Translations under genes and position numbers: made by a program | The notes under the pieces: generated by a model | The model's input: the letters and a program-made list of their open reading frames with translations, nothing else | Told to the model about the DNA's origin: nothing | The model's database searches: none | Assembly (NCBI GenBank): GCA_002371755.1 | Contig: DFGM01000082.1 | Coordinates: forward strand, 1 to 53,349 | Reading direction: 5' to 3' | From: Verrucomicrobia bacterium UBA3750 | GTDB taxonomy: Bacteria > Verrucomicrobiota > Kiritimatiellia > RFP12 > UBA1067 | Length of the DNA stretch: 53,349 nucleotides | Shown here: positions 8,495 to 16,099 of the stretch, piece after piece | Position numbering within the stretch: the stretch's first letter is position 1 | Layout of the letters: each line of letters opens with the position of its first letter

Positions 8495-9385
8495 ATGGAC
8501 GAGAAGTACATCATATACTGCATCGTGTTCATGGCAATCTTCCTGCCGGTTCTTTGCTGGCGCAGGGACGAGTTTGTCGATCGCTCCATTCCCGCCGGCG
8601 ACTGGTCTCGCCTGCCCGGTCTTTTCAAGCTTCTGTGGAAGCCGTCATATGTCCTTGAGCCGTCGGTGGGTTCGATGTTTGCGCGCTTCAGCCCCAGGGC
8701 TGCGAAGCACTATGCGGATCTTTCGGAGATTGCGGCATTGCCGCTCACCGGTGCGAGGGTGTTCGTCTGCAAGGTTATCTGCGCGATATTGTTTGGCCTC
8801 TTCGGGTCGGTTTTCTTCCTTTTGCCGGGCACGCCAGAGGGTGTGCCGGAGGGCGCGATAATCGTCTTGACGCTTCTCGGCTGGATGATTCCTTCGATGG
8901 CTCTGGGCGGCGTGGCGCAAAAGCGGCAGGAGGAAATCATGCGCTCGCTTCCTTTCGCCATCGATCTCATAGGCGCGGCGATGAGGTCGGGCCTCGAGTT
9001 CGGCGCGGCGATGCGCTACTACACGAATCTCGGCGATACCGGGGCGCTGGGAGACGAGTTCGCGCATGTTTTGCGCGATACATCCCTTGGCAAGCCCATG
9101 GTGGAAAGCCTGCAGGACATGGCTTCGCGGCTCAAACTCAAGACTTTCAGCGCATTCGTGGGCGTGGTTGCGTACGGCACTGAAATCGGCGCATCCATAG
9201 CCGATACCCTCAAGGTGCACGGGGCGGAAATGAGGCGCGAGAGGTTTTCGCTTGCCGAGCAGAAGGCCGCGCGCGCACCGGCCCTCATGATATTCCCGAT
9301 TGCGCTTTTCATCTTGCCTGCCGTGTTTCTCATCATCTTCGTACCTGTGATGCTGCAGTTCCTTGCCACGCAGGCCAATACCTAA
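8495..9385 (+). CDS. tadC: Tad inner-membrane platform protein TadC
   Basis: The second T2SSF-domain platform subunit, 296 residues. It has an N-terminal membrane segment, a central hydrophobic pair (VICAILFGLFGSVFFLL, GWMIPSMALGGVA), the signature SLPFAIDLIGAAMRSGLEFGAAM, and a C-terminal anchor (ALMIFPIALFILPAVFLIIF). Two starts are possible: GTG at 8489, overlapping the tadB stop, or ATG at 8495. GGAGG at 8483-8487 is seven bases before the ATG but only one before the GTG, which decides for 8495. FHA-protein genes rather than tadD/E/F genes follow. Confidence 0.9.
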   Translation: MDEKYIIYCIVFMAIFLPVLCWRRDEFVDRSIPAGDWSRLPGLFKLLWKPSYVLEPSVGSMFARFSPRAAKHYADLSEIAALPLTGARVFVCKVICAILFGLFGSVFFLLPGTPEGVPEGAIIVLTLLGWMIPSMALGGVAQKRQEEIMRSLPFAIDLIGAAMRSGLEFGAAMRYYTNLGDTGALGDEFAHVLRDTSLGKPMVESLQDMASRLKLKTFSAFVGVVAYGTEIGASIADTLKVHGAEMRRERFSLAEQKAARAPALMIFPIALFILPAVFLIIFVPVMLQFLATQANT

Positions 9386-9402
9386 CCATTGGCGGAGGAT
9401 CT

Positions 9403-11343
9403 ATGTCGAACAAGCTCAAATTGACCATTACGGGCGGAATCGAAGCGGGGCGCACCGTTTCGCAGGATTTCTTCACTTCGCTTCTTGTAGGGCGTTCCCG
9501 CTCGTCGGCCATCCATCTCTCCGAGCCTGATGTTTCGGGCAAGCATTTCGAGTTCGTGCGCCGCGCCTCGGACGTCGTAGTCAAAGTGTTGAGCCGCAAC
9601 GGTCTGGTGGTGGATGGCGAAATGTATGTTGAAGGCGCCATTGCGCCGGTGAAGGCGGGGAGCGAGATCAAGGCCGGCTCCAAGGTGGTCATGCGTATAG
9701 ACGAGCTGCCCTCGAGCAGCGGCGAGCTCGCGGAAAGCCTGATTACGGAAGTGCCGTCCCGCGGAGCGGAAGAAAAGATTTTGGCTATGAAGGCGGCAAT
9801 GGGCGAGGCTGCGGCGACAGGCGGCTCGGAGGCGAGTGCCACACCTCTTACGAAGACGCCGCCTCCTGTCTCCGCCGATGCGGATACGGGAGACGCGAAG
9901 TCCTTGCCGGCGCCGGTGAAGCCTCATCCCGCCCCGGTTCTTCCCAAGGCGATGCAGCCGAAGAAAGTTCCTGCCGAAAGCGCCCCGAAGCGCCAGGAGC
10001 TTGCCAAAAAGGCACTGGGGAGGGTGTCTTCCGGCGAAACGAAGGCTCCTGCGTTTGAAGAATCCGCTTTCAATTCCGTTGCGACCGGCTCGTCCGATCT
10101 CAAATCGGCCTCGCGCCTCTTCGTGAACGCGCCCCAAACAAAGGACGATTCCGGCTTGACGAGCGATGCGTTCGACGACGAAAAGACGGATGACGGCGAT
10201 GGCGAGACCCAGGAACTCAAGACACGTGTCGGTTCCATGGAAGAAATGCTGGAGCGTAAGCGCCAGCTCGACCGCGCCAGCGTGAACCGCCGCATCCGCA
10301 ATTCCGTCATCCTCATGGTAGTGATGGTGGCTCTCGCAATCGCCTGGTGGGCGCTTGGCTCACAGCATCACGTTTCGAATGCGGATGGACCCTTCCTCCC
10401 CAATGGCGAACTTGACCTCGCGGAAGCGGAGATCAAGACTCCGGAAGGTCAGGTCGAACTCGCGTTCGAGTTCCCGCGCGATGCGAGGATGGTCGTGAAC
10501 GTCTCGGAGGACGGCAACACGGTGGACGTCAAGGATACATATTTCGGCATAGACCGCGACGTGCCGTTCCATTTGCATTTCACGCGCTGGCGGGACAGGC
10601 TCGACCTGCAGCTTTCGCTGGAAAGCTCCTTTGAAAAGTGGCAGCAGGCCGAGTCGGCGGCAGGCTCGGTGTTCGAGACGCGCGGCGGAAAGCGTCCGGA
10701 GGCGGAGTTCCTCGAAAATCTCTTCCCGGGCTTTTGCGAGATTACGACGCAGCGCGGCGTGAGGTTGATGCGCGCGGAATACACGCGGTCCTACAACGGG
10801 GAGCTTTGGCACGGTCAGGCGATGTATTTCCGCAAGGGCGACATGATATATCTGCTCAAGACTGAAGTGCCAGACCCCTATTGGAAGCGCGCCTCGGTGA
10901 GGATTCTCCTTGAGCCCCACGTCGCATTCTGCAAACCGTTCTTCGCCGGCTACTGGGATTCCCCTGGCAAGGCCGCAATGGTGGAAGATTCCGTCACCGA
11001 CGACGAACTGCGCGCAAGGATTGCACGCGAGCTTGCGGCAGACCGCAACGGCTCCTGGGCGGCCACCATGAGCTACATAGACACTCTCCTAATCAGGTCG
11101 TGGGGCGTGAAGCACGCAACGCAGAAAGCGGCATTGGAGCAATACCAAGCTTTGCAGGAGAAGATGACCCGCTTCTACAACGAGCGTTTCCTCGCATACG
11201 AGACGGCCAGGGAGAACGGGGCCGAGAAGCGCATGAAGCATATTTTCTTCGATTGCAAGACGATGTTCGGCGCGATGCCGCGCGACCGTCGCGCAACTCT
11301 AGTGAACGATCCGGAGGTTTGGGCATGTCATCGAAAGCGCTGA
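9403..11343 (+). CDS. Membrane-anchored FHA-domain protein, unknown C-terminal domain
   Basis: A 646-residue protein with three parts. Residues about 5-95 form an FHA domain (VGRSRSSAIHLSEPDVSGKH, then SRNGLVVDGEMY). Residues 95-275 are a low-complexity, Ala/Pro/Lys/Ser-rich linker ending in a coiled segment (EEMLERKRQLDRASVNRR). One membrane helix lies at about 302-322 (ILMVVMVALAIAWWALG), followed by a 320-residue domain I do not recognise, with an aromatic-rich beta-like part and a helical end. The topology implied is FHA in the cytoplasm and the unknown domain in the periplasm. A good GGAGG stands before the ATG, and the 3' end overlaps the next FHA gene by 19 bases. Its position inside the tad operon suggests a signalling or scaffold part of that machine; this is inferred from context only. 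Confidence 0.78.
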   Translation: MSNKLKLTITGGIEAGRTVSQDFFTSLLVGRSRSSAIHLSEPDVSGKHFEFVRRASDVVVKVLSRNGLVVDGEMYVEGAIAPVKAGSEIKAGSKVVMRIDELPSSSGELAESLITEVPSRGAEEKILAMKAAMGEAAATGGSEASATPLTKTPPPVSADADTGDAKSLPAPVKPHPAPVLPKAMQPKKVPAESAPKRQELAKKALGRVSSGETKAPAFEESAFNSVATGSSDLKSASRLFVNAPQTKDDSGLTSDAFDDEKTDDGDGETQELKTRVGSMEEMLERKRQLDRASVNRRIRNSVILMVVMVALAIAWWALGSQHHVSNADGPFLPNGELDLAEAEIKTPEGQVELAFEFPRDARMVVNVSEDGNTVDVKDTYFGIDRDVPFHLHFTRWRDRLDLQLSLESSFEKWQQAESAAGSVFETRGGKRPEAEFLENLFPGFCEITTQRGVRLMRAEYTRSYNGELWHGQAMYFRKGDMIYLLKTEVPDPYWKRASVRILLEPHVAFCKPFFAGYWDSPGKAAMVEDSVTDDELRARIARELAADRNGSWAATMSYIDTLLIRSWGVKHATQKAALEQYQALQEKMTRFYNERFLAYETARENGAEKRMKHIFFDCKTMFGAMPRDRRATLVNDPEVWACHRKR

Positions 11344-13697
11344 TACTCACTCTCAAGCGCGACAAGGAGCAGATAGCGGAAATCGCGCTTACGCAAGGTT
11401 CAGAGCCAATCCTCGTGGGCAGGGCGCACGAGTGCGTCTTGAAACTCCCTGCCGACGACTTTTCGGCGAGCTCGAAGCACGCCAAGATATTCTGGAAGGG
11501 TTCGTCCCTCATGATAGAGGATGCCGGGAGCAGAAACGGCATCTACCAGGACGGCAAGCTCGTAAAGCGCGCGACGAAGCTCAAGCCCGGTTCGCTCTAT
11601 GCGATAGGCGCTTGTCTACTCCATGTGCGCCCGGAGGAGCGCAACAAGAAGCTCAAGACCGCCAACCGCTACCACAGGCTTGAGTTCCTCAATGGCGACA
11701 ACGCCGGCAGAATAGTCGACATAAAGCAGAACTCCGACGGCACGGATTTCGATATCGGGCTGGACCCGAAGTGCAGCGTGCATCTGAGCGACATGCTCGT
11801 CTCTCGCCGGCATGCGGTATTGAAGACGCGTGAAGGCGGGGAGTGCTGGATAGAGGATCTTGGCTCCAGGAACGGCACGTTCGTGAACGGCGAGCGGCTT
11901 AGCGGCAAGGAGCGTCTCTTGAGAGACGGCGATACCATTTCCGTGGCATTTTTCGAGTTCAGGTTCCTTGATAGAAGCGTGACGCACACCCGGGTGCAGG
12001 CGTGGGTGAAGCTCGCCGTGATTGCAGTCACCGTGTGCGTGATGGCGGCTCTCTACATTGCCTGGACCGCTCTCCGCCTCCCTGTGGAGACATGCCTTGC
12101 AAACGCGCGCAGCGCGGCCGCCCGCACCGACTTCGATGCGGCCCGCCGCCATATCGCCGCATCGAGAAGCGCACGCGACGCAGCCGGCTACAGGCAGCAG
12201 ATCGACAGCCTCGCCAGCCAGATAGAAGTGTGGGAGAAGACCCGCACCGCGTGGGAAAAGGCCCGCAAAAACATCGCAACCGCCTGGGAGAAGGCGCAGG
12301 AGGCCGACGAGAAGGAGCGCAAGGAAATTGTGGATACGCGCCTCAAGACCGCGCTTTCCATACTTGACGCACTCGTCTCCGGCCCTGCCGATTCCTGGGG
12401 CTGGAATCCGAAGGAAATGGTGAGCGTGAAGAAGGAGTCCGACTTCGCGGCAAAGGCTCTCCACCTCTATTTCGACGGCATGGATGTGATAAACGCCGCG
12501 GCGAAGAATGTCGTGGCCGATGCCGACATCAAGGTGCGCAATATCATAGGACCCATAGAAGGCTTCCTCAGGGATCACAAGAAGACGGTCGAGGAAGGCG
12601 GCTACATGTTCAATGTGATGAAGTTGATGGACGACCTCCTCAAGGATTTGCGCGTCATCAACGAAGGCTACAACATCATCGACAATTCCATCGCGAAGAT
12701 ATCGGCCACCAACCCGAGCTTCCACAACATCTACGAAGCGTTCGAGAGGATCTCGGCCAACGAGAAGTACCCTGGCGCCGTGCGCGGCTACGCCCGCCAG
12801 CAGCTCGCCCCGTGCCGCGCTTTCGTGAAAGCGCAGGACTTCCTCGAAGATGAGCTCGCCCAGCTTTTAAGGCTCGATTTCAAGGGCGTGCGCGAGAAGT
12901 CCGAGGATATAGTGCTGCCCAACCAGGATCTCTGCATACGCCATGCGCGCTATTCGGATGCAAGGTCGTTCTTCGCAGAGCGGCATCGCCAGCTTCAGAG
13001 GGAGGCGAGCGCACTCGAGACGATGATAGGCGGGCTTGCCGCATGCGGCATCACGATGGACGGGCGAGGTGATGATATCGACCTCTTCGTGGATACGAAG
13101 AATATCGAAAAGGCACTCTCGTTCGACTGCTTCTCCCGTCGCCCGCCAAACGCAAGGCGCCCCGAACCGGTGGGTATGTACGATACCCTTTTCGGAATAG
13201 AGTGGACGTTCGAATCGTTGAGCGCGCTCCCGAAGTCCTATAGCGGCAGGAATCGCCGTTCCATGGCTTTCACGCCGCGATGCATCTCGGCCCGTCAGGC
13301 TTTCGACCATGCAGCCAACCTTGTGCAGTATCTCGAAGGCGACGACAGGCGTTATCTCCAGCATGGCGACATTGGCAGGTATTACACCCAGTGCGTGCGC
13401 ATCACAATCGAGCGCGAACGCCTCGTCCAGTGGCTCAAGGACTACAAGGGCACGGACCGTGCCGAAATCGTCGCTTCGTTCTATGCAGACTTCTTCTCTC
13501 CAGATCCGACAGATGTCGCCAAGCGCGCTCTCAGCCAGCGTTTCGCCAAGCTGAAGAGGGAAGTCATTGCGCTTGACGAGAAGTACAAGTTCGAGATGGA
13601 TCCCGAGAAGCAGCTTGCGTTGCGCGAGAAGATAATAGAGACCGGTATTCCCGGTGACCAGCTTGTGCATTCGCGCTGGGCGCAGAAGTTCGATTGA
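11325..13697 (+). CDS. Membrane protein with two N-terminal FHA domains
   Basis: A 790-residue protein. The first FHA domain is at about 8-105 (LVGRAHECVLKLPADDFSAS, EDAGSRNGIYQDG). The second is at about 115-222 (IGLDPKCSVHLSDMLVSRRH, EDLGSRNGTFVNG). Both keep the GR, S/H and N residues of the fold. A single membrane helix follows at 224-248 (VKLAVIAVTVCVMAALYIAW), then about 540 mostly helical residues of unknown function, predicted periplasmic. The first part of that tail is Ala/Lys/Glu-rich and probably coiled. The reading frame is open further upstream inside the preceding gene, but GGAGG at 11313-11317 with seven-base spacing marks ATG 11325. It overlaps its upstream neighbour by 19 bases and the downstream pilin-like gene by one base (TGATG), so it is firmly in the operon. 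Confidence 0.8.
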   Translation: MSSKALILTLKRDKEQIAEIALTQGSEPILVGRAHECVLKLPADDFSASSKHAKIFWKGSSLMIEDAGSRNGIYQDGKLVKRATKLKPGSLYAIGACLLHVRPEERNKKLKTANRYHRLEFLNGDNAGRIVDIKQNSDGTDFDIGLDPKCSVHLSDMLVSRRHAVLKTREGGECWIEDLGSRNGTFVNGERLSGKERLLRDGDTISVAFFEFRFLDRSVTHTRVQAWVKLAVIAVTVCVMAALYIAWTALRLPVETCLANARSAAARTDFDAARRHIAASRSARDAAGYRQQIDSLASQIEVWEKTRTAWEKARKNIATAWEKAQEADEKERKEIVDTRLKTALSILDALVSGPADSWGWNPKEMVSVKKESDFAAKALHLYFDGMDVINAAAKNVVADADIKVRNIIGPIEGFLRDHKKTVEEGGYMFNVMKLMDDLLKDLRVINEGYNIIDNSIAKISATNPSFHNIYEAFERISANEKYPGAVRGYARQQLAPCRAFVKAQDFLEDELAQLLRLDFKGVREKSEDIVLPNQDLCIRHARYSDARSFFAERHRQLQREASALETMIGGLAACGITMDGRGDDIDLFVDTKNIEKALSFDCFSRRPPNARRPEPVGMYDTLFGIEWTFESLSALPKSYSGRNRRSMAFTPRCISARQAFDHAANLVQYLEGDDRRYLQHGDIGRYYTQCVRITIERERLVQWLKDYKGTDRAEIVASFYADFFSPDPTDVAKRALSQRFAKLKREVIALDEKYKFEMDPEKQLALREKIIETGIPGDQLVHSRWAQKFD

Positions 13698-13930
13698 TGC
13701 GAAAGATGGCAACGCGACGCATGGCTTCATGCCGCTTCAAGAGCGGTTCGGTGTTGATGGAATACGTGGTGCTCCTCGTATTCGTCGGTGTCGTCCTGAT
13801 GGTCGCTTCCGTCAAGCTCTTTTATGGCTATGACGAGGATGAAGGGCGCATGAACTATGGAGCGATGGGTCGGCAGTTCCGGAACTTCTGTCAGCGCACG
13901 ATGGGAGGAATAGCGCTTCCGGTGCCATGA
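13697..13930 (+). CDS. Small prepilin-like (Flp/TadE-like) protein
   Basis: A 77-residue protein with the layout of a class IV prepilin: a short basic leader (MRKMATRRMASCRFKSG), then SVLMEY, then a hydrophobic stretch (VVLLVFVGVVLMVASVKLF). The Gly followed by a mature sequence with Glu at +5 matches the prepilin peptidase rule. The mature protein would be 60 residues, close to Flp pilins. It could be the structural pilin or a minor pilin. ATG 13697 overlaps the stop of the FHA gene (TGATG), and its own stop overlaps the kinase start (ATGA). The TTG one codon earlier is less likely. No prepilin peptidase gene is present in the window, so processing must rely on one elsewhere. Confidence 0.72.
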   Translation: MRKMATRRMASCRFKSGSVLMEYVVLLVFVGVVLMVASVKLFYGYDEDEGRMNYGAMGRQFRNFCQRTMGGIALPVP

Positions 13931-16008
13931 GCGGCGCGTCTTCTGGAGATTTGCTCCATGAAGGGGGCAAGTTCGGCTCTTACGATGTGGTTCGCCTCAT
14001 CGGCAGAGGCGGCATGGGTGCCGTCTACAAGCTCTACTCCCCAGAAGACGATGCGTATTTCGCGGCGAAGATAATGAAGACGCCCGAGACGGACGATGCA
14101 CACGTCTGGCGCAGGCGTTTCGCCAACGAGGCCGCTTTCGCGATGAAGGTGGAGCACCCGAATCTCATACGCGTCTACGATGTAGGCGAAGACCCGGATA
14201 CGGGCCTATGCTACATCATAATGGACTATATCGACGGCAAGAGTCTCGGCAAGCTTATCCGCAAGAATGGCGCGCTCAAGGTCGAGGCGGCCATTCAGGT
14301 GGCGATAGATATCGCTTCGGCTCTCGGTGCGGCACATGCCGCCGGCGTGGTTCACCGCGATATCAAGCCCGACAACATACTCATAGATTCGGCGGGAGAG
14401 CCGTATCTTGCCGACCTCGGGATAGCAAAATTCTCGTCCGATGAAGGCGACGAGGTGGTAACACATACGGGAGCCATCATCGGCACCCCGGCCTATATGG
14501 CGCCTGAGCAGATGATCGACTCCCACAATGTCGATTGCCGGGCGGACATATATTCTCTTGGCGTTGTCCTTTACGAGATGCTCGTCGGCGCACGGCCTTA
14601 CCCGAAAGCGACTTCCATGGAGCTTATCGCCAAGGTTGTGAGCGGCGAAAGCCTGCCCAATATCAAGAAGGCCAACCCCAATCTGCCGCGCAAGGTTGCG
14701 AGGGCCGTCATGCGGATGGTCGAAATCGACCCGGCGAAGCGTCCGCAAAGCGCGGAAGAGGCGATTGCGCTTCTCAAAGACTCAATCGACCCGAAAACGA
14801 CCATCCCCCTTGCGTCCTGCGCCGCCAAGGCGAAGGAGATAGTGAGCCGAAACGCCGCCACTCTGGTGCCGTCTTCCGCGATTCTTGTCATGGCGTGCAT
14901 AGGGATTGGGTATGTGGCTGCGGTGCGAGGGTGTTCGCCCGGCTCTGCCGCATCCCCGAGCACTGCCAACGTTGGCGAAGTCGTCGTGAAGGAGAGGCTG
15001 CGCGAGAGTGTGGAGAAACCCAAAGAAGCGCCAAAATCCGTCAAGACCGCAAGGCTTGTGCCCGTTCTGGAGAAAGCCGACGGCCGGCAGGCCGGCAACC
15101 TCAAGCGGGGGACGCTGGACGGAAAGGTCTTTTGGGTGGAGCAGGGCGGCTTCAAATGGCACTATACGCTCGTGAAAGACGGGGCCGTCTTGTGGCGCAA
15201 CGTGGACGAAAGTCATGGGGATGCGTGCGTCGAGCCGAAGCCCAAAGGGAAGCTTGTCGTCCCCGAAACCGTAGATTCCCATCCCGTGGTAGCGTTGGGT
15301 GCGCTGGCGTTCAAGGATTGCAGCGAACTCAACGAGATTGTGCTGCCGCGCACCTTGAAACGTATCGGCAAACGCGCCTTCATGCACTGCCACGGGCTCA
15401 AGGAAATCACGCTTCCGCCGTCTGTCGAAAGCATAGGACTCTGGGCGTTCAACCACTGCTACAACCTGCAGAAGGTCGACCTCGGCCGATGCAGGTATGT
15501 TGAAAAGGGGCTCGGGGCTTTCGCGTTCTCGCGGAAACTTGCGGAAATCACTGTCTCCAGCGACAATCCGGCGTTTCGCGTCGAAGACGGGCTTCTTTAT
15601 TCGAAGAATATGCGCAAACTGGTGGGCGCACCGCCGAAGCTGGAGCATTTCCGCATCAAGGAAGGTGTGGAGGAGATAGGCCCTTGGGCATTCTACGCAT
15701 CAAACGCCCGGGATGTCGTGATTCCCGCAAGCGTCAAGAAAATAGGCACGGCAATGTTCTACTACAGCAACAGGACAAGGCATGTCGCTTTCCAAGGCAA
15801 CGCACCGGAGATTGTGAAGGAGATGGATTTCACCCTTTTCGGCAGGTCGCCGAGCAATTTGACCGTATACGCCAGGAACGGCACGACCGGCTGGAATGCC
15901 GGTGCGAAGAACTCAAACGTCAAACCGCAGTTCTGGCCTGTTGGCGACAAGGACGCGCGCGAGCTGAAGTTCGTTTCAGGGCGCCCCGCTTCCTCGAAGC
16001 GTCCTTGA
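13927..16008 (+). CDS. Transmembrane Ser/Thr protein kinase with BspA-type LRR sensor domain
   Basis: A 693-residue Hanks-type kinase. The catalytic domain (about 18-290) has the glycine loop LIGRGGMGAVY, the VAIK-type lysine in FAAKIMK, the catalytic loop HRDIKPDN with D145, a DLG in place of DFG at D163, and GTPAYMAPEQ as activation-segment end; all catalytic residues are present. A membrane helix lies at about 313-335 (AILVMACIGIGYVAAV). After a basic linker, residues about 440-660 form LRR_5/BspA-like repeats (ALAFKDCSELNEIVLPRTLK, RAFMHCHGLKEITLPPSVES), predicted extracytoplasmic. It is the last gene of the tad operon and is coupled to the pilin-like gene by an ATGA overlap. The neighbouring FHA proteins are natural candidates for recognising its phosphorylated targets; this is inference. 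Confidence 0.88.
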   Translation: MSGASSGDLLHEGGKFGSYDVVRLIGRGGMGAVYKLYSPEDDAYFAAKIMKTPETDDAHVWRRRFANEAAFAMKVEHPNLIRVYDVGEDPDTGLCYIIMDYIDGKSLGKLIRKNGALKVEAAIQVAIDIASALGAAHAAGVVHRDIKPDNILIDSAGEPYLADLGIAKFSSDEGDEVVTHTGAIIGTPAYMAPEQMIDSHNVDCRADIYSLGVVLYEMLVGARPYPKATSMELIAKVVSGESLPNIKKANPNLPRKVARAVMRMVEIDPAKRPQSAEEAIALLKDSIDPKTTIPLASCAAKAKEIVSRNAATLVPSSAILVMACIGIGYVAAVRGCSPGSAASPSTANVGEVVVKERLRESVEKPKEAPKSVKTARLVPVLEKADGRQAGNLKRGTLDGKVFWVEQGGFKWHYTLVKDGAVLWRNVDESHGDACVEPKPKGKLVVPETVDSHPVVALGALAFKDCSELNEIVLPRTLKRIGKRAFMHCHGLKEITLPPSVESIGLWAFNHCYNLQKVDLGRCRYVEKGLGAFAFSRKLAEITVSSDNPAFRVEDGLLYSKNMRKLVGAPPKLEHFRIKEGVEEIGPWAFYASNARDVVIPASVKKIGTAMFYYSNRTRHVAFQGNAPEIVKEMDFTLFGRSPSNLTVYARNGTTGWNAGAKNSNVKPQFWPVGDKDARELKFVSGRPASSKRP

Positions 16009-16042
16009 CAAAAACCGAAAAAGCGTCACACAGGCGAGAGGA

Positions 16043-16056
16043 AATATGGTATAATA
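16043..16056 (+). promoter_or_regulatory. Extended -10 promoter before the acyl-CoA synthetase gene
   Basis: Second copy of the 14-mer AATATGGTATAATA (TATAAT 16050-16055, TGG before it). No recognisable -35 lies 16-18 bases upstream; a TTGACA at 16005-16010 is 39 bases away, too far to pair. Start near 16062 gives a 38-base leader with GAAAGGCGAG before ATG 16100. Confidence 0.6.
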
Positions 16057-16099
16057 CGCGGCGTAGTGTTGAACAAGATGAAGAAAGGCGAGTAGACAA

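Noticed and set aside
16005..16055. TTGACA at 16005 as the -35 of the acyl-CoA synthetase promoter.
   Set aside because: It is 39 bases from the -10, far beyond a usable spacer.
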